64,000 nt of DNA from Acridotheres tristis (Eukaryota; Chordata; Aves; Passeriformes; Sturnidae). Below the pieces are notes generated by a model. It worked only from the letters and a program-made list of their open reading frames with translations, did not search any database and was not told the origin of the DNA. Both the position numbers and the translations under genes were made by a program. Numbering within the stretch: the stretch's first letter is position 1; each line of letters opens with the position of its first letter. The DNA lies in NCBI GenBank assembly GCA_037013685.1, contig CM072886.1:58830933-58894932 (forward strand), given 5' to 3'. Below are positions 1 through 10,740 of the stretch, piece by piece.

Positions 1-3000
1 GCTGAAATTAGGTCTTTGGACTTTATTTCAATTTGTACAGGAGTTTTCAATGGTAGTGTTCTAGATTTTGCATCAGAAGTGACCTGTCACAGAGAAGAGT
101 GTAAGAGAAAGTCAAGATTTTGATGGACATGGATGAAGCCAAGCTAATAAATACTTTCCTGTTCATTAATGGTTTTTTCTTCACTTTCTTCTAGAAGTTT
201 TTCTCATAAGCCAGTACTTCACAGAAGGGAACCTCTGCGTTGTACTGGAATACATGCTGTCAAATGTCAAAGAAAATACATATAAATCCCATTTTAAAGC
301 TAGCCCAGGATGTCATCTAAAGTGTTCACTCTATTGATCATCATTGTTGGTGTCTTTGTATTTTTTCTGTCTTGCCCTTTGGTAGGAACAAAAAACCTAG
401 TTGAAGGCTGAGTTCTGCTCTTTGCTGCTGTATTGTTCATAAAGCAAGAGAAGTGGTGAATCTTTCACTAAAAAGAAACTTTTATTTTCCTGGTGATGCA
501 TTTTCTAAGTTATTTTTGACAATTATTATGTTGAAATGTCAATGTCTAATCCATTCTTCTGCTGTTCAGACGTAATAAAAAAAGTGTCAGACTGTCTGAT
601 CTCAAAATATTCTGTTTATAGTCAGAATTGAACAGCCCAGTTTCTCCTGAATCCTTGCACTTCTGGGCTTTTACCAGTCAAGTGCCTCTGATGTCTTCAA
701 ACAGCAATGAAAACCCAGGTGGTATTTAGAGAATCTTATCATTACCCCAATTACATTTCAATGAATGTAAGGTTTTCTGAATGCTGCCAGGGAGGAACTG
801 TGCTGGGGTGGGGATAGGTGTGCTTGGGCTGGAAGGGTGCTGAGCAGCCAGCTCCAGCCAGGCACAGTCAGTGGGAAATATTAGAGTTTGAAGGGAATAT
901 ATCTGCTTCCAACATGTTAGAGCAATGAATTAAGAAAACCAGGCACCTGAGAAGTATGGCTTAGAACCCTTATCACCTATGTGCATTACAACTCATTTTT
1001 CTTTAAACTGGGCTTCCTGCTAGTAGTGCTGCATGCTTGAGGGTAAACCATGGTTGCATTTTGCTGCCTGCAGCCTAGATGGAAAGCCTTGTCTTTAAAT
1101 TCCTGGTTAAGTGGCTGAAGGTAGCCTTGTGTCTGTAAAGAGCTATGAGTACAAAGAAACGACAGAGGATATCTATTTTAAATGCATCATTGTGAATGTA
1201 ACAAGGTAAAGAAATGTGAAAAGAGTCTCTCTAGAACCTGGAGCCTATTGTTTTATGGTGCTAGAATAGAAACTGTCTATTTCTTTCTGGAATGAGGAGG
1301 CCGCCTGAAAAGTAACTGTACAGTGTGGAAAGTGAGAAGAGGGAAGAGGGGGTCTTTTGGGGCCTGATATTCTCTGCATATGTAGAGTACTCTGTGGAAA
1401 ATAAATCTATCAGGTTAGGACAAAATAGGCTCTTTGACCTTTCCATTCAAAAGATCAGGCGTGACACAACAACAATAATAATAAAGCCTTTTGGAAACTC
1501 TCTTGAATTGCTAACTTTTATTAGCTATACTTAGATCTAAGCAGTTTAAGTCTCCCTCAGGGACCACTGCTTTATTCCACTTGATTAACCATGCTTTGTG
1601 CTTGCCTCCAGACCATTCTTTTTTTGAGAAGATATTACACAGTTCTGCTTAATAATATACTGCACGTGTCTTTAGAGTAGATAATATTAACTGGCCACAG
1701 TGTCAGCAACGTTTCTTAACAGCCCCTCTCCTGTGTTAAGTCTCTTTCCCTAGCAGGTAAATTTATCATTTCTACCACTCTGACATTTCTAGCTCTGCTT
1801 CCCAGGATCAGCTTCTTTCTCTCAGTAGATTAGTTTGCATTCTTCAGGATTAAAAAGGTTTAGAAAGCAACAGGGAGTTGGCAGGAAGAGCACGAGTTTT
1901 TAGAAATGTCAAAAAGTGTCAAACTGGCAGCCATGTGGGGGACAGAAGCACTTTTCAATCAGTCTATGCCAGAAATAGCATCACTAAGAAAGGACCAGGG
2001 GGCACCACAGAGATGGTAATAAAACTTTCTTCTGTTCTAAGCTGAGAAGGGAAAGAGATTTTCTTACTCCTTGAGGCAACCAAGGCCCAATAAATCAAGC
2101 AGCAGGGCTTACAATATAATAAATAGCCAAACTTACTAAAATAGCTCCATAGGGGTGTCTAGAGGGGAGGACAGATATAGCAGGATAAGATGACTCTTAG
2201 CTGCACGTTTGTTTCATTGCGTTTCTTTTTACTGTCCTGCCTTACTATTTTTCTCAGGTTTTTTTTTTTTTTGGCTCTCCTCCTTTTAGAAAGCATGTGA
2301 GGATTGCTCATAGTGTTATAAAATATAATACATGCCTCTTGTGGCAAAGATTAACAACAGTGCTGCTGCTTGGTGTGGTGCAACAAATAGCAGCAGTATC
2401 TTGACAGGCCTCAGAGTTAATCTCTTTGCACTTAGGCTTCAAGTATAAATTATTTGTAGTGGTGAATTACATCCCCTGCCTCTCCTGTGTGGTATGTGTG
2501 TTGGTTGGGGCTCTTTTGCAGGTGCTAAACTGTGCACAGAATAGCTCATGGTTCAACATGAGTGTGGCTTGGTGGGAAAGAGAGAGAAGGGAAGGAAACC
2601 AGGGAAGGAGCTATGAAGGTCTCTAGAAAGTCAAATGGGAATCTCAGTTTTGCACTGAGGCTAAAACAGATTCTATTCCTCACAGGTCAGATGGAAAAAG
2701 GCCATTTCTGTCTGGCAGTCTGATGATTGCACCAATAATTTTCCTTCACTCACTTTCACTCACTCCAGCACTCTATGAGTTCATCCTCTGCCTGGTAAAA
2801 GTTCCATTATAGTAGAGAGTGATGCAAGCGACATATGTATTTTGAGGGCAGTCTTGTTTATATTTAATCTCTAATTTGGAATCACCTATTCTAGATGTCT
2901 GGCAGAAGACCTGCCTTAAAATTTTTGCTCTGAATTTTGTTTTCTTTTTTTTTTTTTTTTTAGTATTACAGCTCTGTCCAGGTTTTAGAGTGGTTTTATT

Positions 3001-3774
3001 CTGGGTGAGTGCCATCTGTTCTCAGATGTTTTAGTCTGATAAAGGTTTGGAAACAATTTGCTTCAAGTGTTATCATCTATAGTGTCTTATTCAGATAGGA
3101 ATGTGATTTGTCACTCACGTTGGATAGAATAGAAACTATTGCTTGACTGGTTGATTTAGGGGAAGCTTGAATATTAGACTATGGATTTTTATTATATTTT
3201 TCCAGGGGAAAAATATGATAGCTGTCACTGAAAATGTCATGATTTTCAGACATTTTCTTTGGCCACAGATATTTTTCTACAATATCATAGGAACACTGCC
3301 TCAGATGCTCAACTTAACAAAATGCAGTGGCAACTCCTGCAAATATCTACATAACTGCATAATCTTGTCATGAAGTTAATAGGTACTAGGCTAAAGGCAT
3401 GAGGCTAAATCTTCATAAGCTCTTCCAGGATCAGAGCATAAGACTGATTCCACATATTTAAAAGAAAAGTAAATTCTTGGGCAGTGTAAGAGCACTCATA
3501 TCCTCAGAATCTAGATGAGTCTGAGAAAAGGGGAATGAAACAGAAAAAGAATACTTTCTTAGAAGACCCATTATCCAAGTGCAAATCAAAAGATACATCT
3601 CTCTAAAACATCAGTCTCTGCATGGTTCAGACCCGTGAGCAATTGAGTCAGTCAGTGGGGAGTCCATAATGCAAGAGCAGAGGCTGCAAAATGGCTTTAC
3701 TTTGATCCAGGTTACAGAAAGTTTTGGAAGATTGGAAGAAGTCCTGGAAGACTTTAATTCTCAGAGTTGGTGAG
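1..3774. other. Noncoding stretch, no gene seen
   Basis: AT-rich sequence with frequent stops in all frames and no open frame longer than about 80 codons. It contains two homopolymer T runs (2259-2272 and 2945-2961) and short CACT-type repeats near 2745-2765. I see no recognisable transposon, RNA gene or CpG-rich promoter. It is either intergenic or intronic. Confidence refers to the absence of an obvious gene, not to function. Confidence 0.6.
2945..2961. repeat. Poly-T run (17 bases)
   Basis: Uninterrupted T17 read directly. It could be the reverse complement of an old poly-A tail, but no recognisable retrocopy lies beside it. Confidence 0.85.
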
Positions 3775-4368
3775 TGTTGTGGTTAAACGCCAGTCAGCAA
3801 CTAGAATCGTGCAGCATCTCACTCACTCACTCATCACATAGTGGGAGGAGGAGAGAATAGGAAGAGTAAAAGTGAAGAAGCTCCTGGGTTGCAATAAAGG
3901 CACTTTAAGAGGTAAAGCAAAAGCCATGAACACAATCAAGCTAAACAAGATATAATTCACTGCTTCCCATGGACGGGCAGATGTCCAGTCAACTACAGGG
4001 AAGCAGAGCTCCATCACGTGGAACTGTGACTTGAGAAGACAAACACCATCCCTCTGAACATCCTCACTTCCTCTTTATTCTCTCAGCTTTATACTCTGGA
4101 ATGATGCCATATAGTATGGAATATTCCTTTGGTCAGTTGGGGTCATCTGTCCTGCCTGTGTCCCTTCCCAGCTCCTTGCACAACCCCAGCCTCCTCGCTG
4201 GAGGAGCAGGAGGAGAAGCAGGAAAGGTGTTGATGCTGTGTAAGTGCTGCTCAGCAATAACAAAAACTTTTCTGTGTTATCTACACTGTTTTCAGTGCAG
4301 ATCCAAAACCCAGCCCCATATAAGCTGCTGTGGAGAGAATTAATATTCTCACAGTCAAAACCAACACA
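3775..4368 (-). mobile_element. Solo LTR of an avian endogenous retrovirus (minus strand)
   Basis: A 594-bp element running from TGTTGTGGTTAAAC at the left edge to CCAACACA at the right edge, so it carries the retroviral TG...CA termini. I recognise the sequence as a common bird LTR family whose standard orientation is the minus strand here: U3 is on the right, and U5 ends at the left edge. On the minus strand a TATA box (GTATAAAG) lies at 4094-4087. The usual ATTAAA-type polyadenylation signal appears decayed to CTTAAA near 3909-3904. No internal retroviral genes, primer-binding site or second LTR are next to it, so it is a solo LTR left by recombination between two LTRs. The flanks give at best a weak 4-base duplication (TGAG on the left, TAAG on the right), which suggests an old insertion. 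ERV class (ERVL versus another) is from memory and unchecked. Confidence 0.85.
4087..4094 (-). promoter_or_regulatory. LTR TATA box
   Basis: GTATAAAG on the minus strand inside the solo LTR, at the position where this family has its core promoter. It would drive transcription leftwards through U5 into the 3.7-kb region. Whether it is still active cannot be told from sequence. Confidence 0.5.
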
Positions 4369-4388
4369 ATAAGCCATGGATAGTAATT

Positions 4389-4413
4389 AAGAAAGCACTT
4401 TAAGTGCTTTCTT
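4389..4413. repeat. Perfect 25-bp palindrome (12-bp arms, 1-nt centre)
   Basis: Left arm AAGAAAGCACTT (4389-4400), centre T at 4401, right arm AAGTGCTTTCTT (4402-4413). The arms are exact reverse complements. It starts 20 bases beyond the right edge of the solo LTR. It could extrude as a small cruciform or form a hairpin if transcribed. No known element or binding site is recognised. Confidence 0.9.
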
Positions 4414-5629
4414 TTTCCATCAGTTCTCAGACAATTTAGCAAACTACATTTTACAGTACCATCTTTAGGTCTTTCAGCATATTTAGGAAAATAGGCCAAA
4501 TGTCTGCATCATAAGATAACCATGTGTCTAGGACTCCCTGTGGAGGAACAGATTTGATGTGCCATGGGATGAAGCAGAGCTCTCAAACAAGCACGTCAAA
4601 TGCCCAGACCTTTTACTTTCCTCTGTAGCTTTAATTCAATAGCTTCAAAACTAACCCCCTTCCTGACTTCACACTGCGATGTCATCCATTCATTCCCTTT
4701 TCCACACGGATATATTAGGATTTCTTTCTGGATTCTCCCGTCTACCCCTGCAGGGAGCCACTGAGCCCAGGGGACAGGCCACAGGTGTGGATGTGATGGC
4801 TTTGCAAGATTACAACGTCCTCGTGTGACATGACATGACATGGAGCCCACCAAGACTGGTGCCTGTCTCCTGGGATATTCTGTTCCTCCTGTGCTGGGAT
4901 AAGACATATGAATTACAAAGCTTTCTGCAAGTAAAGCTATAGCTAGTGTACTTTACATTTTCTATCTCTTCATCTGCTTTTTATTCTTGACTATTGCAGA
5001 GTCATCTAAAACTGTAGGAACCAGATATCGGTCAGAAAAAAACTGTTTTGGATGTGGAAAGGGTCCTTTGTTTTTCCCACGTGGAAGTGGTCTGTGAAGG
5101 GAAGCTGCATTTCAGTGCTACCTTTGTCAGACAGCAGTCTGTGTTCACAAGGGTCGGGGTCTCCCGTGACAATTCATACACAAGGCTCCAATCACTGTCA
5201 TGTTCATAATTTGATCCCTAGTAAAATCTGGAGTGATTTTATATATTTTCTCTGAAATGATAATGTTCAGGCATTAGCAGAATCTGATACAGCCTCACTG
5301 AGCCATCCTAATGAACTGCTCCCACACAGGCTGTACCCTGGCTCTAGTGCAGGCTTCCCTATGGGAAACAGGCACTTTTGCTCTATGCCATGTTGTCCTA
5401 TGGCTCAGCTTCCAGACTGCCCCTTTAATTTCAGAGTGGCACGATGCTCCCGGCGTTACCTGGAAAACACGAACAGAAAGGTGTCCCCACACCTTGCCGT
5501 GTGTGTATATGTGTGTATCCCTGGGCAGACACACCTCACTAGATGGCAGCAGCGCCCCAGCTTTATGGAGTAGCCTCTGGGCATCCTTCCCCTCCCCCAA
5601 ACTGCTCCTGTCTACAGTGGCAAGGTAAC

Positions 5630-5655
5630 AAAAAAAAAAAAAAAAAAAAAAAAAA
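5630..5655. repeat. Poly-A run (26 bases)
   Basis: Uninterrupted A26 followed by GGAAAAATCC. No AATAAA or ATTAAA lies just upstream, so there is little to argue that it is the tail of a retrocopied transcript. Confidence 0.9.
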
Positions 5656-5760
5656 GGAAAAATCCAATAAAATCCTTCTGCTCTACACGGCTCAAATGGA
5701 AAAGCAGTGAAAGCAGTGATATGCTGAATTCTGTGCAGCTTCATCATAGCTCTGTCATGC

Positions 5761-5851
5761 CTATATATAAACACACACATATATAGGTATCCATGTGTGA
5801 ATGTAAATATATATATGTGTGTACGTGTGTGTGTGTGTGCATGTGTGTATG
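5761..5851. repeat. Compound TA/CA/TG microsatellite
   Basis: Alternating purine-pyrimidine tract made of TATA, ACAC, ATAT and TGTG blocks, with its longest pure TG part at about 5824-5839. Such tracts can adopt Z-DNA and are length-variable. It is imperfect, so it is probably an old array. Confidence 0.8.
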
Positions 5852-8800
5852 TTTATATCTAGGCTTTTCTTATAATAAGGAACCTTATAGCTATGACTGA
5901 CTTCCCTAGTCACAGGAAAGGGGAGACAGAGCTGGGATGGGCCACCTTGTGGGGGCTATCTCCCCAGTGGTGTCCCCCAGTGTCCGTTGTCACATACTAT
6001 ACTGCACTGCAGAGCAGGCAGGTTTGGCTGACTCTCTCCTTTCCCACAAATCTGAAGGAACCAGCCAGTCAGGAATGGGGTTCACTGTCTGCTCTGCTGA
6101 TGACACCATCAGGTGTAGCAACACCTGGTAAAGGAAAACTTATTTGGAAGATGCTAAAAGTTAGAGGTGATTTTCTTCCTCAGAAACCTCCAGCCAGTTT
6201 CCTGGACCAGTTCACAGGCTGTCACAGCTGCAGCCAACTTCTGCTGTTGTAGGATGGCTCAGCTAGTTAATAAATATAGTGCCATACATTTCACTGAGCC
6301 CAGGATTAAACGTCACATCAGTGTAAGAGAATGTCACTTTTCCTGCCAGCTGCTGGCCGTGTCCTCATCGTCTCTGTGGGCAGTCACATATGGTGAGTGT
6401 GATGCCCTGAACCTTCTGCAGCACACAAGCACAGGAGTGGAAGTGTCAGGGCAAACACAGGGGCTTGAAAGAAAAATGTTCTTGGATGTGCTTAGCAGGG
6501 GCAGTGCAAAGGCTGAAGGTTGAGCTTGGCAGGAAGAAAAGACAGCAAAATAATTCCTCTAAACAAGTTTATTGGCCTCTCTAGTTCAATACAGATAAAA
6601 ATTGTATCTTTGGGCAGCTTCAGCTCCCAAGGTTGCATGTAGCCCTCTACTCAAGTGTGCCTGTAAATCTAATAAATTTGAGTCAGAGCTACCACGTTCT
6701 GGAAACAGCTACATTTGAAATTAGAAAACAGATACTTTTGGTGACTGCAGTAGTTACCTATGTGTTGCAAAGGCTATTTGAAGCTTTGAAGGTGTAGTGC
6801 TGGGCTAGTGAATCAGAGTTGTTTCCTATCTTTAACTTATCACTAAGACATCCGAGATTTGCCAATCCTGCTTGTGAAGCCTGAAAGAAACAATAATAGG
6901 GCAATAGCCTGGAGAGTACCACCACACAAATGAAGAAATTGTGGAGGTTTGGAGCCCGGCTGGCCTCTTTTAGAATAAAGATACATCAAAGCTCTTGGGC
7001 TCGGAGGGAACCCTAGTCTGGGTATAGCTGAGGATGCTGTGCTGAGGGCCAGGCTCCCTCACTCCTTCAGTGCCACTGTCCATGCTGACCTGCTGCTTGG
7101 CAGCAGTACCCAGCAGCTGCATCAGGGAATTGTGTCTCCCCAGTGCTCCTCTGGGCTCAAATCCAGTGGTTTTATATTTGGCTGGGACTAATTAGTTTAA
7201 TTTGGTGGCTGCAGTAGTGACAGTGCACTTTTATTTGGCAGGGTACAGGCATAGAGAATCCTAAAGTAATTTTTCATAATGTAAAGGTACTGTCTGGCAC
7301 ACACCATTCATCTTCTTGGCCTCTGTTAGACTGTTCAGCTGAACATAACTTCTGTCCTCAGAAGGCAAGGTGTATGATACTGGTGTTTAAACTGGCTTAT
7401 TTAAAGGTCAGAACTAAAGAACTGCATTCATGATTTTTCACCATGTGTTAGAAAATTAAATATACTTTACATACACTGTCCATGGGCTCTGTGTCTACTG
7501 AAAGCACAATCAGCAGTGAAAGAACAGTGGTATTATAGCTAAAACTGTGCTTGCATTTGTGTAGCATGACATTCCAGCTGAGGTGAAGAAGGTCAAGTTG
7601 CTGAAAACTTTGATTATAATTTTTTAAGATCAGTTCCAAATTATCATATTTTGTAAGTGTTTTTTCAATATCAAATGCTAACTTAGGGTTTAAAAGTAGT
7701 GTACTATTGGTTATGACTTAAAATTTATCTTTGGCTAAAATGTCTATAATATCTGGGATATTTTCAGATTCTCTGATAATCAGATTGATTTTGTGTGATT
7801 CTTCGGTTATACAAGCATTTGTTTTGCTAATTGAATATAGCATACCTTAAATATACTTTCCAGTTTTAGGCCGGGAAACATTCCTGTTTCTGGTAGGGTG
7901 TCCCAACAGCAGGTTGGGATTGCTGTTCATGATGCAAGGTAGAATGTCCCTATCCAACACAGCAATTAGCTTAAGAACTATGCTGATAATTATGTCACAT
8001 TTTATCATCACATCATGATTCAATGTCTACCTGAAGTCTACCTGCTGCTACCAACAGATGCACTTGTACCATACAATGAAGACCTCTGTTCTCTTATGGG
8101 AAGCAGAGCCTCGATTAATCAATTAATATATTTTCACTTATCAAAAGATTCTTCTTATAGAGGGTGGTTAAACACGTGCTAAAATGTTCACAAATCAGAA
8201 AAAAAAAAGTACAGATGGCTTAGTGTTGGGGCCATCCACTTTCCTACCTAGAATTAGCTCTCGGTTATCCAGAATTGTCCTGAGTGTTTGTAGAAGTTTA
8301 AGGGTTATCTACTGCCCCTTAATTAATCCAAATGACATTGTACTAGCTGAGACAGTGTTTCTTCTCATGCTTACACAAAGCTCTCTATCGTGTATGAGAC
8401 TGGTTTCTCTCATGATTTCACTTTCAATTTCCCAGTGCAGAAACAGGGACACATGCTGTGTGTTGATAGGCACTGGAAAAAGCAGAGAAGTCTCTCCTGG
8501 CAACTTGTGCTGCTGATATGAAAATGGCAAGGAATCCTGGAAACTTTCCTAAAACTTCTTGTTTATAGATTATGACAACATGGGGATTCCTGCAGTACTG
8601 GGCTGTGTCTCTGTCACTTGTCCTTTGCCAGAAGGCACTGGTTAGTGTCTCACTGGAATGACTCTTTCCATGTCTTGGCCCTTGATGATTTTATGTCTCA
8701 AAAGACTTTAGCAGGTTGGTGGGAAACATAACCCAGCTGCTAAGACACTCCAAATTTGTCTTGGTTTCTAGGCACCAAAAGGATTCTTGTGCAGCTGTGC

Positions 8801-9586
8801 ATTATTTGGACTTTTTCTTTGGCATTTCTGGTGCTCATAGCATTACTGGAAATCTTGCTCAAAACCTGAAATAGTTTTTGGTTGAGGTATTTTTTTTTGG
8901 TTGGTTGGGGTTTGGGTTTTTTTGTCTGTTTGAACAAAAAAGCGTTCAGCAAGTGCATCAATGAAGTAAGTTCCTGATTTTACGTCTGGAAACTCAGCTA
9001 TAAGTGAACTGTCTTAATAGCAGAAAGATGAAGACTCAGCAAGCACCTCATGAATCTTGTGTTCTTGCTGACTCCAAGAAGTGATTCAGGATCTCTCTCA
9101 TCTGTGGGAGTTGAGGAGACACGCTGCACTGCTGCTTCTTGGGGACACCTCTGCTTCAAATGTGCTCTGTCAATTGTGACACAAGTTTCAAAGCTAAAAG
9201 CCAAATTCCCCTAGAATTGTGTTGCTCAGCTTTGAGGGCTTGCTGGAGATGCAATTTAAAGGTGTTCCCCTTTCTCTGTGTTCCTCAGCCCCACGGAGGG
9301 TGTTGTCTGAGATCTAATGTCACAAGGAGGAGGGCATGGAAGTGGGGATCAGAGGTGGAGGTGGCATCACAAGCTCATTGGAAGCCTCAGGGCCTCAAAG
9401 TTCCAATATTCAATCCTAGTTATGTAAAGACAGACAAAACCAAGCATTGAAATAGAAAACCAGAGTTTGTTTAGCAAGGACAGAATGGCAGTAAAGAGGG
9501 AAATGAAATGTGAATAAAAGGTTGCCTATACCAAAACAGTCTAAGAGGTGAGAAAGAATAGTTCGCTTGATAGCCTCAAAGTCATT

Positions 9587-9601
9587 AAAAAAAAAAAAAA
9601 A
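9587..9601. repeat. Poly-A run (15 bases)
   Basis: A15 followed by GAGAGAAAA. No retrocopy signature is seen around it. Confidence 0.85.
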
Positions 9602-10529
9602 GAGAGAAAACGGAGATTTTATTGAGTAGTTGTCTACTCTAAATCTATAATAAAACAAGGGAATTTCTGCCACATCAGAAGGATCAGATGGATGTATATT
9701 TAATCTAGCAAAGCTATTCAACATCTGACTTTTAAGAGGGATCTTTACCTGTCAGGTACTAACTGCAGCTGACCAATAGGGGCTGTCCAAAATTTTATAG
9801 GCTGTGTTGGGATACACAATTTTTGTATGGATGGAGAGCAAACGAATTAAAGGGGAACTCTACCAAATTTCATTCTGACAAGGCAGTCTTGAAGAGAATG
9901 TGAAGGGGAAAAGCAACAACTAGGTAAGAATGGTTAAGGAAAAACAGTTCCAAGTAAGAAGACTTCAGTAAGTTGGAGAGTTTGATTTCTATTAGTTTTT
10001 GGGAAAACCCCCTAACAGTGAGGTAGAGTGTCAAGGAGGAGTGTGGAGTGTCCATTGCTGGGAGGTTTGAATGAATGGGAAAGCTAGGTTAAGGGGTTGG
10101 TGATACAGTGATACTGTTTTGGAGCAGTGGTTGTCCACTTGTGGTACTTTCTGTGCCTCTTGATGATGTGGTGATAAAGAGATCAGATAAAGAGGTTACT
10201 GAGTTTATAAAGTAAGTCATATGCCTACTTATGCCTAATTGCCTATAATGATATTCTGCATTCCCATGAATGTAACTATCTGCTTTCTTAAATGCTTGGA
10301 ATCATCATATTACATGAAAAACACCATTAGCATGCAAGTTGCTCCCTCACAATAAACACCATTTAAAAAAGTAGTAAAGATGCCAACGTTTTATGTGATA
10401 TCCCTAAACTGTTTTTTCTTCCCCCACTGTACTCACCAACTGTTGTTTTTCAGACCACATTTGAGGAAGAGACGAGTCTATATTAATATATTTGTATTTA
10501 AGGAAGGGATAAATCCATGTTCAAGCAGT

Positions 10530-10740
10530 TGAAGAAAAATGCACAGCACGCTAAGAGAACACCATAAAAAATGGCCCAGAATAGTATGGAAACGCCTGAC
10601 AAATGTGAGCCTGCTGACATGGAAGGACACTTTTAATGCATTATTTATAGCTATTGCTTTACCACCACAAGCCATCGAGATCAAGGTCACCCAGTGGGCT
10701 TCTGGGCAGTGGGTCAAGACTTGAGAAGCAATATTGATAA
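10530..10740. other. Candidate conserved noncoding block (motif cluster)
   Basis: The block holds an exact MEF2-type site TTATTTATAG (10641-10650), a RUNX-like ACCACA (10664-10669) and an exact NR5A/ERR-type extended half-site TCAAGGTCA (10681-10689), all within 50 bases. Overlapping open frames on both strands (10478-10717 and 10539-10724) are short and unlike any family I know. The dense motifs and less biased base composition are what one expects of a constrained enhancer, but motif matches alone occur by chance. Conservation is an inference and has not been measured. Confidence 0.3.

Larger units (their letters stand above)
4414..10529. other. Noncoding stretch with simple repeats, no gene seen
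   Basis: This stretch holds a poly-A run (5630-5655), an alternating TA/TG/CA tract (5761-5851) and an A15 run (9587-9601). A 161-codon minus-strand frame at 5295-5780 reads through the poly-A run as polyphenylalanine and matches nothing I recognise. A GC-richer patch at about 7000-7200 has no coding signal. No transposon is identified. Confidence 0.55.

Noticed and set aside
5295..5780. 161-codon minus-strand frame with a polyphenylalanine run
   Set aside because: The Phe run is the 26-base poly-A read in reverse, and frames on both strands overlap here. No protein family is seen.
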